Part shown: piece by piece, positions 33,310 through 41,957 of the stretch | Numbering within the stretch: the first letter of the stretch is position 1 | How the letters are laid out: every line of letters begins with the position of its first letter | Origin: Clostridium_AQ sp900552125 | GTDB lineage: Bacteria; Bacillota_I; Bacilli_A; Erysipelotrichales; Erysipelotrichaceae | Length of the DNA: 64,000 nucleotides | Direction: 5' to 3' (one strand) | NCBI GenBank assembly: GCA_037892765.1 | Contig: JBBKBW010000008.1 | Notes under the pieces: model-generated | The model's input: only the letters and a program-made list of their open reading frames with translations | Told to the model about the DNA's origin: nothing | Database searches by the model: none | Translations under genes and position numbers: made by a program

Positions 33310-34044
33310 ATGAAAGAAAATAAGTATGATGAAGAAGTATTTTTTAATAAATATAAACAGATGAATCGTTCTATCTATGGATTAGAAGGTGCTGGAGAAT
33401 GGTCAGAACTAGAAAAAATGTTACCGAATTTTCAAGAAAAACGTGTATTAGATCTAGGGTGTGGCTATGGCTGGCATTGTGTTTATGCTGCACAGCATGG
33501 TGCTAAGGATATAACGGGAGTAGATATCTCTAATAAAATGTTAGCAGTGGCACAGAAGAAATGTGAAGGTTATCCAATCAAACTAGTACATTCTCCTATG
33601 GAAAATCTTGTGTTTTCTGAAGAATCTTTTGATGTAGTTCTTAGTTCATTAGCATTTCACTATGTTCGTGATTTTCATGATCTTGTTTCTTCAATTTCAA
33701 ATTGGCTTACACCAGGAGGAAATTTTGTCTTTTCTGTAGAACATCCTATTTTTACTTCTTATGGATCACAGGATTGGTATTATGGAGAAAATGGGGAAAT
33801 TTTACATTTTCCTGTGGATAATTACTTTTATGAGGGTAAACGTGAAGCCGTTTTTTTAGGTGAAAAAGTAATAAAATATCACAGAACGCTGACAACGTAT
33901 TTAAATGAACTTTTGGAAAATGGTTTTGTGATTAACAAAGTGATAGAACCACAGCCCCCAGAAAATATGATGTATTTAGAAGGAATGAAGGATGAAATGC
34001 GTAGACCAATGATGCTACTGATTTCCGCAACTAAAAAAGGGTAG
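33310..34044 (+). CDS. Class I SAM-dependent methyltransferase
   Basis: A 244-residue Rossmann-fold methyltransferase. SAM motif I is RVLDLGCGYGWHCVYAAQHGAKDITGVDIS, motif II VDISNKMLAVAQ and motif IV DVVLSSLAFHYV, with PGGNFVFSVEHP following. The substrate is unknown; the C-terminal part resembles small-molecule (Methyltransf_11-type) enzymes. AGAGGTGC precedes the start. It converges on the MATE gene. Confidence 0.9.
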   Translation: MKENKYDEEVFFNKYKQMNRSIYGLEGAGEWSELEKMLPNFQEKRVLDLGCGYGWHCVYAAQHGAKDITGVDISNKMLAVAQKKCEGYPIKLVHSPMENLVFSEESFDVVLSSLAFHYVRDFHDLVSSISNWLTPGGNFVFSVEHPIFTSYGSQDWYYGENGEILHFPVDNYFYEGKREAVFLGEKVIKYHRTLTTYLNELLENGFVINKVIEPQPPENMMYLEGMKDEMRRPMMLLISATKKG

Positions 34045-34050
34045 AAAAAG

Positions 34051-34083
34051 ACGATGCGAATTATAATCACATCGTTCTTTACT
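34051..34083. terminator. Hairpin between convergent methyltransferase and MATE genes
   Basis: ACGATG and CATCGT arms, with T-rich flank on both strands. Confidence 0.6.
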
Positions 34084-34088
34084 TTTAT

Positions 34089-35423
34089 TTATGATAATGC
34101 CTGTTCATTTTGTAAGATAACATAAGAATGTCGTGGGTTTTTCATATAAAGAGATATACTGCTTAACAATATCTGAGCTGCTGGATATGCTAGCCAAATA
34201 CCTGTTAATCCTAAATATGAGGATAATGCAAACAAGCAGATTGGCAATAAGAAACAAGGATCCAGATAAACTAAAATGGAAGAATTGCGTGTTTTTTCTG
34301 TCGCATAGAAAACAGCGGAAGTTACACGAACAATTCCAAGGAATGGGAATGAAATAGTTGTGATTAGGATAGCTTCTTTAGTCTGTGCGAAAATCTGATC
34401 ACTAATACCAAATAATGCAGTCAATGGATTAATGAAGATAAGAACAGCAGCAGCTAATAGGAAAGAGGCACCTAAGGTTACATAGAAAGCTTTTCGGTAT
34501 ATCATATGAATATTTTTTTCTTTACCGGCTCCATAGTAGAAGCTAAGTAAAGGCTGTACACCATCTCCAATTCCCTGCAATAAAAGCTGGGCACTGTATA
34601 GAACATAAGATACCACAGAATATATTGTTACTGCAGAATTTCCTCCATAGCGAATACACATCCAGTTCGTGATTACGATAACTAAAGAAGGGGCTAATGT
34701 TTGTCCAAAAGGAGATAAACCAATGCGAATAATGGATTTAATCAATGGTAAATCTGGAATTGCTTCTCTCCATGAATAGGTGTGAAGCTCTCTTGCATAT
34801 ATGTATATTAAGGATAAAATAGCTACGACTGCTTGCGCTGTAATAGTGGCTAAAGCTGCTCCGCCTAATCCCCATCGAAAACGGAATACGAATAGATAAT
34901 CTAGTACAATATTTGTGATTAATCCTGAACTCATAATACATGTCGCTAGATAGGTTTTTCCATAATTACGTAAAATCGGATTTAATCCATTTCCTAGCAT
35001 TAAAAATAATCCTCCTAAAAGGATAATAAAGATATAAGATTTTGCCTGAACATATAAGTCACCTTCAGCACCTAACCATGTTAATAGAGTAGGATGAGTA
35101 AATAATAGAATGATGGATAAGATAATCCCTGCTATTAATAATAAAGCTAATGTTGATCCCATAGCATGACGAGCCTTTGTTTCATTGCCATCACCACGAT
35201 TACGTGACATAACAACAGAACCGCCAATGCCAAGTCCTATTGCAGAGGCACTTAGAATGACCTGAATCGGATAGGCAATATTAATTGCGCCTAATGCAGT
35301 ATCACCAACCGCATTTCCTACAAATAATCCATCTACGATTGAGTAAAAACCACTTAACAACATGGCAAACATAGATGGTAATACATATCTCCAAAATTGT
35401 TTATTAATAATTTCGTTTTTCAT
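34089..35423 (-). CDS. MATE family multidrug/sodium efflux transporter
   Basis: A 444-residue, 12-helix membrane protein of the MATE family (MepA/DinF-like). The N-terminal half contains FWRYVLPSMFAMLLSGFYSIVDGLFVGNAVGDTALGAINIAYP and the second half the repeat GLSPFGQTLAPSLVIVITNWMCIRYGG. Such pumps export cationic drugs or metabolites using ion gradients. GGAGGTG precedes the start. A MerR regulator gene lies just upstream in the same direction, and a MerR-type promoter sits between them. Confidence 0.92.
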   Translation of the reverse strand: MKNEIINKQFWRYVLPSMFAMLLSGFYSIVDGLFVGNAVGDTALGAINIAYPIQVILSASAIGLGIGGSVVMSRNRGDGNETKARHAMGSTLALLLIAGIILSIILLFTHPTLLTWLGAEGDLYVQAKSYIFIILLGGLFLMLGNGLNPILRNYGKTYLATCIMSSGLITNIVLDYLFVFRFRWGLGGAALATITAQAVVAILSLIYIYARELHTYSWREAIPDLPLIKSIIRIGLSPFGQTLAPSLVIVITNWMCIRYGGNSAVTIYSVVSYVLYSAQLLLQGIGDGVQPLLSFYYGAGKEKNIHMIYRKAFYVTLGASFLLAAAVLIFINPLTALFGISDQIFAQTKEAILITTISFPFLGIVRVTSAVFYATEKTRNSSILVYLDPCFLLPICLFALSSYLGLTGIWLAYPAAQILLSSISLYMKNPRHSYVILQNEQALS

Positions 35424-35447
35424 TCAAACACCTCCATGCCGGAGTAT

Positions 35448-35478
35448 AGTATAAACTATGGAGTTACTCCATGGTCAA
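35448..35478 (-). promoter_or_regulatory. MerR-type promoter with 19-bp spacer driving the MATE gene
   Basis: On the minus strand TTGACC and TATACT are separated by exactly 19 bases. The spacer contains a perfect dyad, ATGGAGT and ACTCCAT around one central A. This is the architecture of promoters untwisted by MerR-family activators. The promoter gives a leader of only about 20 bases before the MATE ribosome binding site. Confidence 0.85.
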
Positions 35479-35494
35479 TAATAAAGAAAGAGAA

Positions 35495-36292
35495 TTATAT
35501 CTCTTTGATAGGAATATATATTTCTGCATAATAATTTTTGTGATCCTGATAACTAGTAAGAGGTATTTCTCTAACATATAATGTATTATCTAAAGTTAAG
35601 TGATGTTCTTTTGCAAATTGAAATACAGGTTTTAAATCATCATTTTCTATATTCTTTTTTGTCATGTTAATCACAAGAAAGATACATTTCTGATTCGATA
35701 GAGAAGTGATATCTTCCTGTTTATAGGGCATCTGTAATTCATCCATGATGTCCTGTTCCATACTAATAATGATTTGTTTATGATAAATGTCATTTTCTTT
35801 TATATCATAGGTTTTATATAAGGAACATAGGACAAACTGGTCTTGTGATAGATGCGCAATCTGCTTAGTAAAGAAATCTTTAGTTTCCTCACTCTTGAAT
35901 AAAACAATAGAAGAAGGAAACTCTTTGATACTGCATCGATTCTGATTGTTTTCTACACGCTGGAAAGTATCGGAAATATAAGTGATTTTCTTTAATAACT
36001 GCTGTTCATAACGAATTTTTTCTTCTGTTTCTTTTTTCTTCTTCTGTAGTAGCTCTTGAATATATTCTCTATTTCCCTCAGTCATAATAGAGGAAATTTC
36101 TTGCAAGGATAATTCAAAATTGCGATAGTAAATAATATCTAATAATTCTAATATATTGTTTACGTCGTATTCTCGATAGTTATTGTTTTTATTTATAGAG
36201 GGGTGTACAAAGCCTTTCTTTTCATAGAAACGAATTGTATCAATGCTAATTCCTAATAGTTGTGCAATTTGTGATATTTTATATGTATCCAT
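35495..36292 (-). CDS. MerR-family regulator of the adjacent MATE pump
   Basis: From the ATG after AGGAGAAAAATT, the protein is 265 residues. The MerR winged helix covers about residues 1-70 (YKISQIAQLLGISIDTIRFYEKKGFVHPS), followed by a Lys/Glu-rich dimerisation coiled coil (about 75-120) and a C-terminal region with the look of a ligand-binding domain. It lies 72 bases before the MATE gene, and the intervening promoter carries a 19-bp spacer, so drug-responsive activation of the pump is the likely job. Confidence 0.88.
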   Translation of the reverse strand: MDTYKISQIAQLLGISIDTIRFYEKKGFVHPSINKNNNYREYDVNNILELLDIIYYRNFELSLQEISSIMTEGNREYIQELLQKKKKETEEKIRYEQQLLKKITYISDTFQRVENNQNRCSIKEFPSSIVLFKSEETKDFFTKQIAHLSQDQFVLCSLYKTYDIKENDIYHKQIIISMEQDIMDELQMPYKQEDITSLSNQKCIFLVINMTKKNIENDDLKPVFQFAKEHHLTLDNTLYVREIPLTSYQDHKNYYAEIYIPIKEI

Positions 36293-36361
36293 AATTTTTC
36301 TCCTAATTTCTTTCATTATACTAGAAATATTGTTTAAAGGGAAAGAGGAAAATGAAAATAA

Positions 36362-36391
36362 TTGAGGATAAATTATAAACAGTGGTATAAT
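36362..36391 (+). promoter_or_regulatory. Promoter of the corrinoid adenosyltransferase gene
   Basis: TTGAGG and TATAAT are separated by 18 bases, about 28 bases before the ATG. Confidence 0.65.
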
Positions 36392-36418
36392 AGGGGAAAA
36401 ATAAGAAAGGGTGGTTAC

Positions 36419-36925
36419 ATGCTTCATATCTATAGCGGTAATGGAAAAGGAAAAACAACAGCTGGTATGGGTTTAGTACTTAGACAGCTTGGCTGTGAAC
36501 ATAAAGCGTTAGTTGCGCAATTTCTAAAAGATGGGAAGAGTAGTGAAATACAAGTATTGAAGCAGCTACCTATGGTAAAAGTTTGTGCTACAGATATGCC
36601 TAAGGTTTTTTATTTTCAAATGAATGAGGAACAAAAGATTCAGACTCAGAATGCGATCAATGACTTATTTTCATGGGTAAAACAATATATCGGAAATTGT
36701 GATTGCATATTATTAGATGAGATTCTTGATGTATTGAATTTAGGATTATTAGAAGAGGATGCTGTTTGTGATTTCTTATTGCGATGGAAAGATAAAGAAA
36801 TTATTATGACAGGAAGAAATCCTTCAAAACGATTATTGGAGTTATGTGATTATCATACAGAAATGGTGGAAAAGAAACACCCTTATCAAAAAGGGATACC
36901 GGCACGTTTAGGTGTGGAGTATTAG
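36419..36925 (+). CDS. Cob(I)alamin adenosyltransferase, CobO/BtuR family
   Basis: A 168-residue P-loop enzyme that transfers the adenosyl group of ATP to cob(I)alamin, making coenzyme B12 from salvaged corrinoid. The Walker A is IYSGNGKGKTTAGMG near the N-terminus; LLDEILDVLNLGLL contains the Walker B Asp-Glu, and IIMTGRNPSKRLLELCDYHTEM matches the family. No cobalamin synthesis genes are near, so salvage is likely. An in-frame start further upstream at 36362 is rejected because it lies in the promoter. It is divergent from the MerR gene and followed after 12 bases by the deacylase gene. Confidence 0.9.
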   Translation: MLHIYSGNGKGKTTAGMGLVLRQLGCEHKALVAQFLKDGKSSEIQVLKQLPMVKVCATDMPKVFYFQMNEEQKIQTQNAINDLFSWVKQYIGNCDCILLDEILDVLNLGLLEEDAVCDFLLRWKDKEIIMTGRNPSKRLLELCDYHTEMVEKKHPYQKGIPARLGVEY

Positions 36926-36937
36926 AAGGGAGAGATA

Positions 36938-37414
36938 ATGATGTCATTAGAATTGGCGAAAGCATATTTGAGTAAATATGGAAAAGATAAAGATATTATG
37001 TTGTTAAAGGAGTCTAGTGCTACGGTGGAACTAGCTGCAAAAGCATTGGGAACACAGCCAGAAAGAATCGCAAAGTCATTATCTTTTTTAGGAAAGGATA
37101 ATGCATTGATTGTTGTATGTGCAGGTGACTGTAAGATTGATAATCATGCTTATAAAGAACGCTTTGGCTGTAAAGCTAAAATGTTGAAGCCTGAAGAAGT
37201 TGAGAAATACACCAATCATACAATAGGTGGAGTCTGTCCTTTTGGAGTGCCTAATGAAACAAAAGTATATTTAGATGAATCCTTAAAACGATTTGATTTT
37301 GTATATCCAGCCTGTGGGACAGCTAATTCAGCGATTAAACTTACAAACAGTGAATTAGAAGAAATACTGCCGAATGCAGAATGGGTAGATGTTTGTAAAG
37401 GGTGGAGAGAATAA
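36938..37414 (+). CDS. YbaK/EbsC-type aminoacyl-tRNA deacylase
   Basis: This 158-residue protein of the YbaK/ProX editing superfamily hydrolyses mischarged tRNA, typically Cys-tRNA(Pro) or Ala-tRNA(Pro). Visible features: SATVELAAKALGTQPERIAKSLSFL with the catalytic Lys region, the CAGDCKIDNHAYKERFG segment, GGVCPFGVPNET and the C-terminal YPACGTANSAIKLT. It starts at one of two adjacent ATGs after AAGGGAG. It is probably co-transcribed with the adenosyltransferase. Confidence 0.9.
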   Translation: MMSLELAKAYLSKYGKDKDIMLLKESSATVELAAKALGTQPERIAKSLSFLGKDNALIVVCAGDCKIDNHAYKERFGCKAKMLKPEEVEKYTNHTIGGVCPFGVPNETKVYLDESLKRFDFVYPACGTANSAIKLTNSELEEILPNAEWVDVCKGWRE

Positions 37415-37418
37415 AAAA

Positions 37419-37444
37419 ATACTCAAAATAGTATGAGTATCTTT
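37419..37444. terminator. Terminator between convergent genes
   Basis: ATACTC and GAGTAT arms; the minus strand continues into seven T, so it mainly serves the minus-strand gene. Confidence 0.6.
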
Positions 37445-37446
37445 GT

Positions 37447-38037
37447 TTAAATATAATACATATAGCCGGAATCTTCTTGTACAGGAGCTTCCTGCTTTTT
37501 TTCTTTGACTGATTTTGTTGGTTTAACTTTACGTTTAGGCATCTCTTTCCAGCTTTTAAAATATTTTCCTTTCGGTGGCTGAGTCGCATGGAATACAATA
37601 GTAGCTTCTTTTAATTCTTCACTTTCTAATATATCGTCACCCAATTTTTTATTTGAAAAGAATTTCACTTCCCTTGTTTCATCATATAATATTACAGGTA
37701 ATAGCTGATAACTATAAGTAACATGCTGCTCTGTATAACTGGATAGTTCGGATAAAAGATTTTCAAGAAAAGCAATAACTGTTTTTTTCGTCATGTTGTC
37801 TTTAAAAACGACAAAAGTTTCCTGATTAGATGTGAATACCCGGCTAGCATAACATGTAGAAAACTGATCCTCTATAAATTGATAAAGTACCTCTCTTGAA
37901 TCTTTTAGCCATAAAAGAATTTCCTGATTTTGTTCATATTCTATATCTACCTGATAATCAACATGTAATGCCTGTACCTTCTTACAATGCTTATATAAGT
38001 TGGGAAGATATTTCACTTTTAAGACTGGTAATTTCAT
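37447..38037 (-). CDS. Hypothetical cytosolic protein
   Basis: A 196-residue protein with no signal peptide or membrane helix. It alternates aromatic/hydrophobic and charged residues (LKVKYLPNLYKHCKKVQALHV) and ends in a Lys-rich, Pro-containing tail (KRKVKPTKSVKEKKQEAPVQE) before GYMYYI. No family is recognised. The start follows GAAGGCG. It is divergent from the amino-acid symporter, with which it shares a motif-rich promoter region. Confidence 0.6.
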   Translation of the reverse strand: MKLPVLKVKYLPNLYKHCKKVQALHVDYQVDIEYEQNQEILLWLKDSREVLYQFIEDQFSTCYASRVFTSNQETFVVFKDNMTKKTVIAFLENLLSELSSYTEQHVTYSYQLLPVILYDETREVKFFSNKKLGDDILESEELKEATIVFHATQPPKGKYFKSWKEMPKRKVKPTKSVKEKKQEAPVQEDSGYMYYI

Positions 38038-38071
38038 AAAATCGCCTTCCTTTGATTAAATATACTATAAG

Positions 38072-38139
38072 TATACCATAGTATAAGAATTTTAAGTAGA
38101 GCGTTTTTTCTATACCATAGTGCTTTAATATGGTATACT
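38072..38139. promoter_or_regulatory. Divergent promoter region with three copies of TATACCATAGT
   Basis: Copies at 38072-38082 and 38111-38121 are direct; a third, inverted copy (AATATGGTATA, one mismatch) lies at 38127-38137. The second and third copies form a palindrome (ATACCATA and TATGGTAT). The first and third also create extended -10 elements (TGGTATACT) pointing in opposite directions, one to each divergent gene. It is likely a shared operator/promoter region. Confidence 0.5.
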
Positions 38140-38155
38140 ATTACGGGGTATATAT

Positions 38156-38183
38156 AAAAGCACGCGAAATACGTGTTTTTATT
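38156..38183 (+). terminator. Leader hairpin with T run before the symporter gene
   Basis: AAA-G-CACG and CGTG-TTT arms with an eight-base loop, followed by T. It lies between the proposed promoter and the symporter start, so it may act as an attenuator. Confidence 0.45.
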
Positions 38184-38233
38184 TGGAAAAAAATGAATAT
38201 TGGGGAAGAATAATAACGAAAGGAAGTGAAAAC

Positions 38234-39655
38234 GTGAATTTCATACAAGACATTTTAAGTAATCTAAATACCTTTTTATACAGTTACATATTAATTATTT
38301 TATTGGTAGGTGCTGGATGTTACTTTACTGTTAAAACAAGATTTGTACAATTTCGATTACTGAAAGAAGGTATTCGTTTATTGAAGGAGAAAGCACATCG
38401 AGAGGATGGTGTTTCTTCATTCCAGGCATTAATGATATCTACTGCATCTCGAGTTGGGACAGGAAATATTGCCGGAGTTGCGACAGCACTTGCTTCAGGT
38501 GGTGCCGGTTCTATTTTTTGGATGTGGATCATTGCGATTATTGGAGGTGCAAGTGCTTTTGTGGAATCCACGCTGGCACAGATATATAAAGAAAGAGATG
38601 GCGATCAATTTATTGGAGGACCAGCTTATTATATAGAAAAAGCATTGCATAAGCGCTGGCTGGGAATCTTATTTGCGATTTTGTTAATTGCTTGTTTCTC
38701 TTTTGGATTTAATGGTCTTCAGGCATTTAATGTAAGTAGTGCATTAGAGTATTATGTACAGGATACTAAAACAGCATCCATGTTTGTAGGTTTTTTCCTA
38801 GCAGTTGCGACTGCTGCAGTTATCTTTGGCGGAGTGCATCGAATTGGTATCATTAGTTCTGTTGTTGTGCCAATTATGGCTGTTTTATATATAGCATTAG
38901 GTTTATATATCTCTATAAGTAATATCACAAACATTCCTGCTATGTTTGCACAGATATTTAGTGAAGCATTTAACTTTAAAGCGATCTTTGGAGGATTTGC
39001 GGGTTCCTGTGTAATGTATGGAATTAAACGTGGTTTATTTTCCAATGAGGCAGGTATGGGTTCTGCGCCTAATGCAGGTGCTAGTGCTGATGTATCTCAT
39101 CCGGTAAAACAAGGTTTAGTACAAACGATTTCTGTGTTTATAGATACGATGCTGATATGTACAACTACAGCGTTTATGTTATTAAATTATGGGATTGAGG
39201 ATGGCTTAACAGGAATGCCTTATGTACAGACTGCTATTTCTTCAGAGATTGGCACATGGGGAATTCATTTCATTACCATTTCTATTATCTTATTTGCCTT
39301 TTCATCTTTAATAGGAAATTACTGTTATGCAGAAAGTAATTTAAAGTTCATTGTGAAAAATAAAACGGTATTGTTTATATTCCGTATTGTTAGTGTTGTG
39401 GTTATCTTCTTTGGTGCACAAGCTGACTTTTCCACCATCTGGGATTTAGCAGATGTGCTAATGGGCTTTATGGCTATTGAAAACATTATTGTTATTCTGA
39501 TATTAGGGAATATTGCATTTATTGCCTTAAAGGATTATCAGAAGCAGAAAATAGAAGGAAAAGATCCTTTATTTGATCCAAAACAGTTAGGAATTAAAGA
39601 TGCAGAGTGTTGGGAAAGCATTGATGCGGAGTATAGAGAAAATAAATATATATAA
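38234..39655 (+). CDS. Sodium:alanine/glycine symporter (AGCS family)
   Basis: From a GTG after AAAGGAAGTG, the protein is 473 residues with about ten to eleven helices. AGCS markers are STASRVGTGNIAGVATALASGGAGSIFWMW, GGPAYYIEKAL, and KRGLFSNEAGMGSAPNAGASADVSHPVKQGLVQ. It imports small amino acids with Na+. An in-frame ATG 51 bases upstream lacks a ribosome binding site and would add a polar, non-family N-terminus. Confidence 0.93.
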   Translation: MNFIQDILSNLNTFLYSYILIILLVGAGCYFTVKTRFVQFRLLKEGIRLLKEKAHREDGVSSFQALMISTASRVGTGNIAGVATALASGGAGSIFWMWIIAIIGGASAFVESTLAQIYKERDGDQFIGGPAYYIEKALHKRWLGILFAILLIACFSFGFNGLQAFNVSSALEYYVQDTKTASMFVGFFLAVATAAVIFGGVHRIGIISSVVVPIMAVLYIALGLYISISNITNIPAMFAQIFSEAFNFKAIFGGFAGSCVMYGIKRGLFSNEAGMGSAPNAGASADVSHPVKQGLVQTISVFIDTMLICTTTAFMLLNYGIEDGLTGMPYVQTAISSEIGTWGIHFITISIILFAFSSLIGNYCYAESNLKFIVKNKTVLFIFRIVSVVVIFFGAQADFSTIWDLADVLMGFMAIENIIVILILGNIAFIALKDYQKQKIEGKDPLFDPKQLGIKDAECWESIDAEYRENKYI

Positions 39656-39781
39656 ATTTATCTGATGTCATTCATAAATAATGAGTGGCATTTTCTTTTA
39701 TCATGAAGATTGAAAGTTGAAAGTACTGGTGTTATACTTACAAATGTTGGGAAGACTACAAATAAGAAAGAAGGAATCATA

Positions 39782-40861
39782 ATGACAAAAATTGATATCA
39801 TTTCTGGTTTTTTAGGAGCAGGAAAAACAACTTTGATCAAGAAGTTAATAAAAGATGTTCTACATAAAGAGCAGATTGTTTTAATTGAAAATGAATTTGG
39901 TGAAATCGGTATTGATGGAGGCTTTCTAGAAGAAGCAGGTATTCAGATTCGTGAAATGAATTCAGGATGTATCTGCTGTTCCTTAGTTGGAGATTTTGCG
40001 GAAGCATTGAAAAAAGTATTAGAAGAATATCACCCAGATCGTATCGTAATTGAACCAAGTGGTGTTGGCAAATTATCAGATGTTATTCGTGCTGTACAAG
40101 GTGTGGAAAAAGAAACAGATATTGTTTTAAATAGTTTTACAGCTGTAGCAGATGCACAGAAGTGCCGTATGTATATGAAAAACTTTGGAGAGTTCTTCAA
40201 TGATCAGATTGAACATGCAAATACAATTATCTTAAGTCGTACACAAAATCTAAATGAAGAAAAACTGCAGAGTGTTGTGAAAGAAATAAAGGAACATAAT
40301 CCTCAGGCAACTTGTATCACTACTCCATGGGATGAATTATCAGGGGAAGAAATTCTAGCTGCTATGGAACATTCAACAAGCTTAAAAGATGAATTATTAA
40401 AAGAATTGGAAGTGTGTCCTACATGTGGTCACCATCATGATGACCATGATCATCACCATGAGCATCATCACCACGATCATGAAGAATGTGACTGTGGACA
40501 TGACCATCATGAACATCATCATGATGAAAGCTGTTCCTGTGGTCATCATCACCATGATCATGAACACCATCACCACCATGCTGATGAAGTATTTACTAGC
40601 TGGGGAAAAGAAACTGTACGTTCCTATACAAAAGAAGAATTGGAACATATTCTTAAAGAACTTTCTAATGAAGAAGAATATGGTATCGTTTTACGTGCAA
40701 AAGGAATGGTAAGCGGAAAAGACAGTGAATGGCTGTATTTTGATATGGTTCCAGAAGAATATGAAATACGTAATGGTAAATCTACATATACAGGACGTTT
40801 CTGTGTGATTGGTTCTTCTTTAAAAGAAGACAATCTGGCAAAACTATTTGATGTGGAGTAA
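39782..40861 (+). CDS. G3E-family GTPase with His-rich metal-binding insert (CobW/zinc chaperone type)
   Basis: From the ATG after AAGGAATC, the protein is 359 residues. The P-loop is SGFLGAGKTTLIKK, switch residues lie in ENEFGEIGID, and the metal-binding CxCC motif is SGCICCSL near residue 64. About residues 214-270 are an extreme His/Asp/Cys-rich insert (CPTCGHHHDDHDHHHEHHHH and onward). The C-terminal CobW domain follows. Such proteins deliver zinc or other metals to client enzymes, with GTP as the switch. The next gene encodes a related GTPase. No Zur box was identified. Confidence 0.9.
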   Translation: MTKIDIISGFLGAGKTTLIKKLIKDVLHKEQIVLIENEFGEIGIDGGFLEEAGIQIREMNSGCICCSLVGDFAEALKKVLEEYHPDRIVIEPSGVGKLSDVIRAVQGVEKETDIVLNSFTAVADAQKCRMYMKNFGEFFNDQIEHANTIILSRTQNLNEEKLQSVVKEIKEHNPQATCITTPWDELSGEEILAAMEHSTSLKDELLKELEVCPTCGHHHDDHDHHHEHHHHDHEECDCGHDHHEHHHDESCSCGHHHHDHEHHHHHADEVFTSWGKETVRSYTKEELEHILKELSNEEEYGIVLRAKGMVSGKDSEWLYFDMVPEEYEIRNGKSTYTGRFCVIGSSLKEDNLAKLFDVE

Positions 40862-40867
40862 ATCTAT

Positions 40868-41812
40868 ATGACAGTACCTGTATATTTATTTACTGGCTTC
40901 CTTGAAAGTGGAAAAACCAGTTTAATTAAAGAAACACTTTTAGATCCAGGCTTTAATGATGGGGAAAAAACATTATTACTTGCCTGCGAAGAAGGTTTAG
41001 AAGAATACGAAGATGAATTTCTAACCAAGACAAATACAACTATCGTTACAGTAGATCACGAAGAAACTTTGAGTTATGAATTTCTAAAAAAATGTGATAG
41101 TTTGATTGAACCTGATCGAGTTATGATTGAATTTAACGGAACTTGGAACTTTAATAACTTTTTAGATGTGGAATATCCATTTGATTGGTTATTGGTACAA
41201 ATCTTATCTACGGTAGATGCATCTACTTTTCAGATGTACATCAACAATATGCGTTCTATGATTTATGATCAGTTAGTTCATTCTGAAGTAATTATCTTTA
41301 ATCGATGTGATGAGAACACGAAGAAACTGTACTTAAGAAATAACGTGAAAGCTATCAATCAAAAAGCTCAGCTGATTTATGAGACAAAAGATGGACAGAT
41401 TGTTGATTTAAAAGATGATGAAATGCCTTTTGATCTTTCTGCTGATATCTTAAAGATAGAAGATCAGGACTATGGTCTGTGGTATATGGATTGTATGGAA
41501 CATCCTCGTAAGTATGATGGAAAGAAAATCCAGATAAAAGGTAAGGTTATATCTACACATGTGGAAAACATGGATCATGTCTTTGTGTTTGGACGTTATG
41601 CTATGGTATGCTGTGCTGATGATACTTCATTGATTGGGCTCTTATGTCATTATCAAGATAGCAGTGAACTATTACCTAAGGAATGGGTGTCTGTAGAAGC
41701 AGACATCAGAGTAGAATTTGATGAAGAATATGGACAGGAAGTACCTATTCTTTATGTAAAACACGTAGAGAGTGTAGAACCATTAAAAGATGAATTAGTA
41801 TATTTCACGTAA
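40868..41812 (+). CDS. G3E-like GTPase fused to a DUF1980/TIGR03943-type domain
   Basis: The 314-residue protein starts with a CobW-like P-loop (YLFTGFLESGKTSLIKE) but lacks the CxCC metal motif and the full switch sequence. From about residue 205 it has the DUF1980-type domain (WYMDCMEHPRKYDGKKIQIKGKV, and VCCADDTSLIGLLCHY) normally found in a separate membrane-associated protein next to cobW genes in Firmicutes. It begins seven bases after the first GTPase gene, so the two are made together, probably for metal handling. Confidence 0.8.
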   Translation: MTVPVYLFTGFLESGKTSLIKETLLDPGFNDGEKTLLLACEEGLEEYEDEFLTKTNTTIVTVDHEETLSYEFLKKCDSLIEPDRVMIEFNGTWNFNNFLDVEYPFDWLLVQILSTVDASTFQMYINNMRSMIYDQLVHSEVIIFNRCDENTKKLYLRNNVKAINQKAQLIYETKDGQIVDLKDDEMPFDLSADILKIEDQDYGLWYMDCMEHPRKYDGKKIQIKGKVISTHVENMDHVFVFGRYAMVCCADDTSLIGLLCHYQDSSELLPKEWVSVEADIRVEFDEEYGQEVPILYVKHVESVEPLKDELVYFT

Positions 41813-41818
41813 AACTAT

Positions 41819-41841
41819 AGACAGGGCGACCTGTCTTTTTG
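41819..41841 (+). terminator. Terminator of the G3E GTPase pair
   Basis: AGACAGG and CCTGTCT form a seven-pair stem with a four-base loop, followed by T. Confidence 0.85.
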
Positions 41842-41957
41842 TTGCGTAGTGGTTAATTGAGGATCTATAAGATTTGAGTAACATATACTAGCCCTTTTTT
41901 TTATATGCAAAAATATGTGTTTTTGTGGTATAGTAATACTAACGAAAGGAGTAATTT

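Noticed and set aside
40397..40712. Met/Thr-rich open frames opposite or out of frame with the His-rich GTPase insert
   Set aside because: They are translations of the CAT/CAC-rich His codons in other frames.
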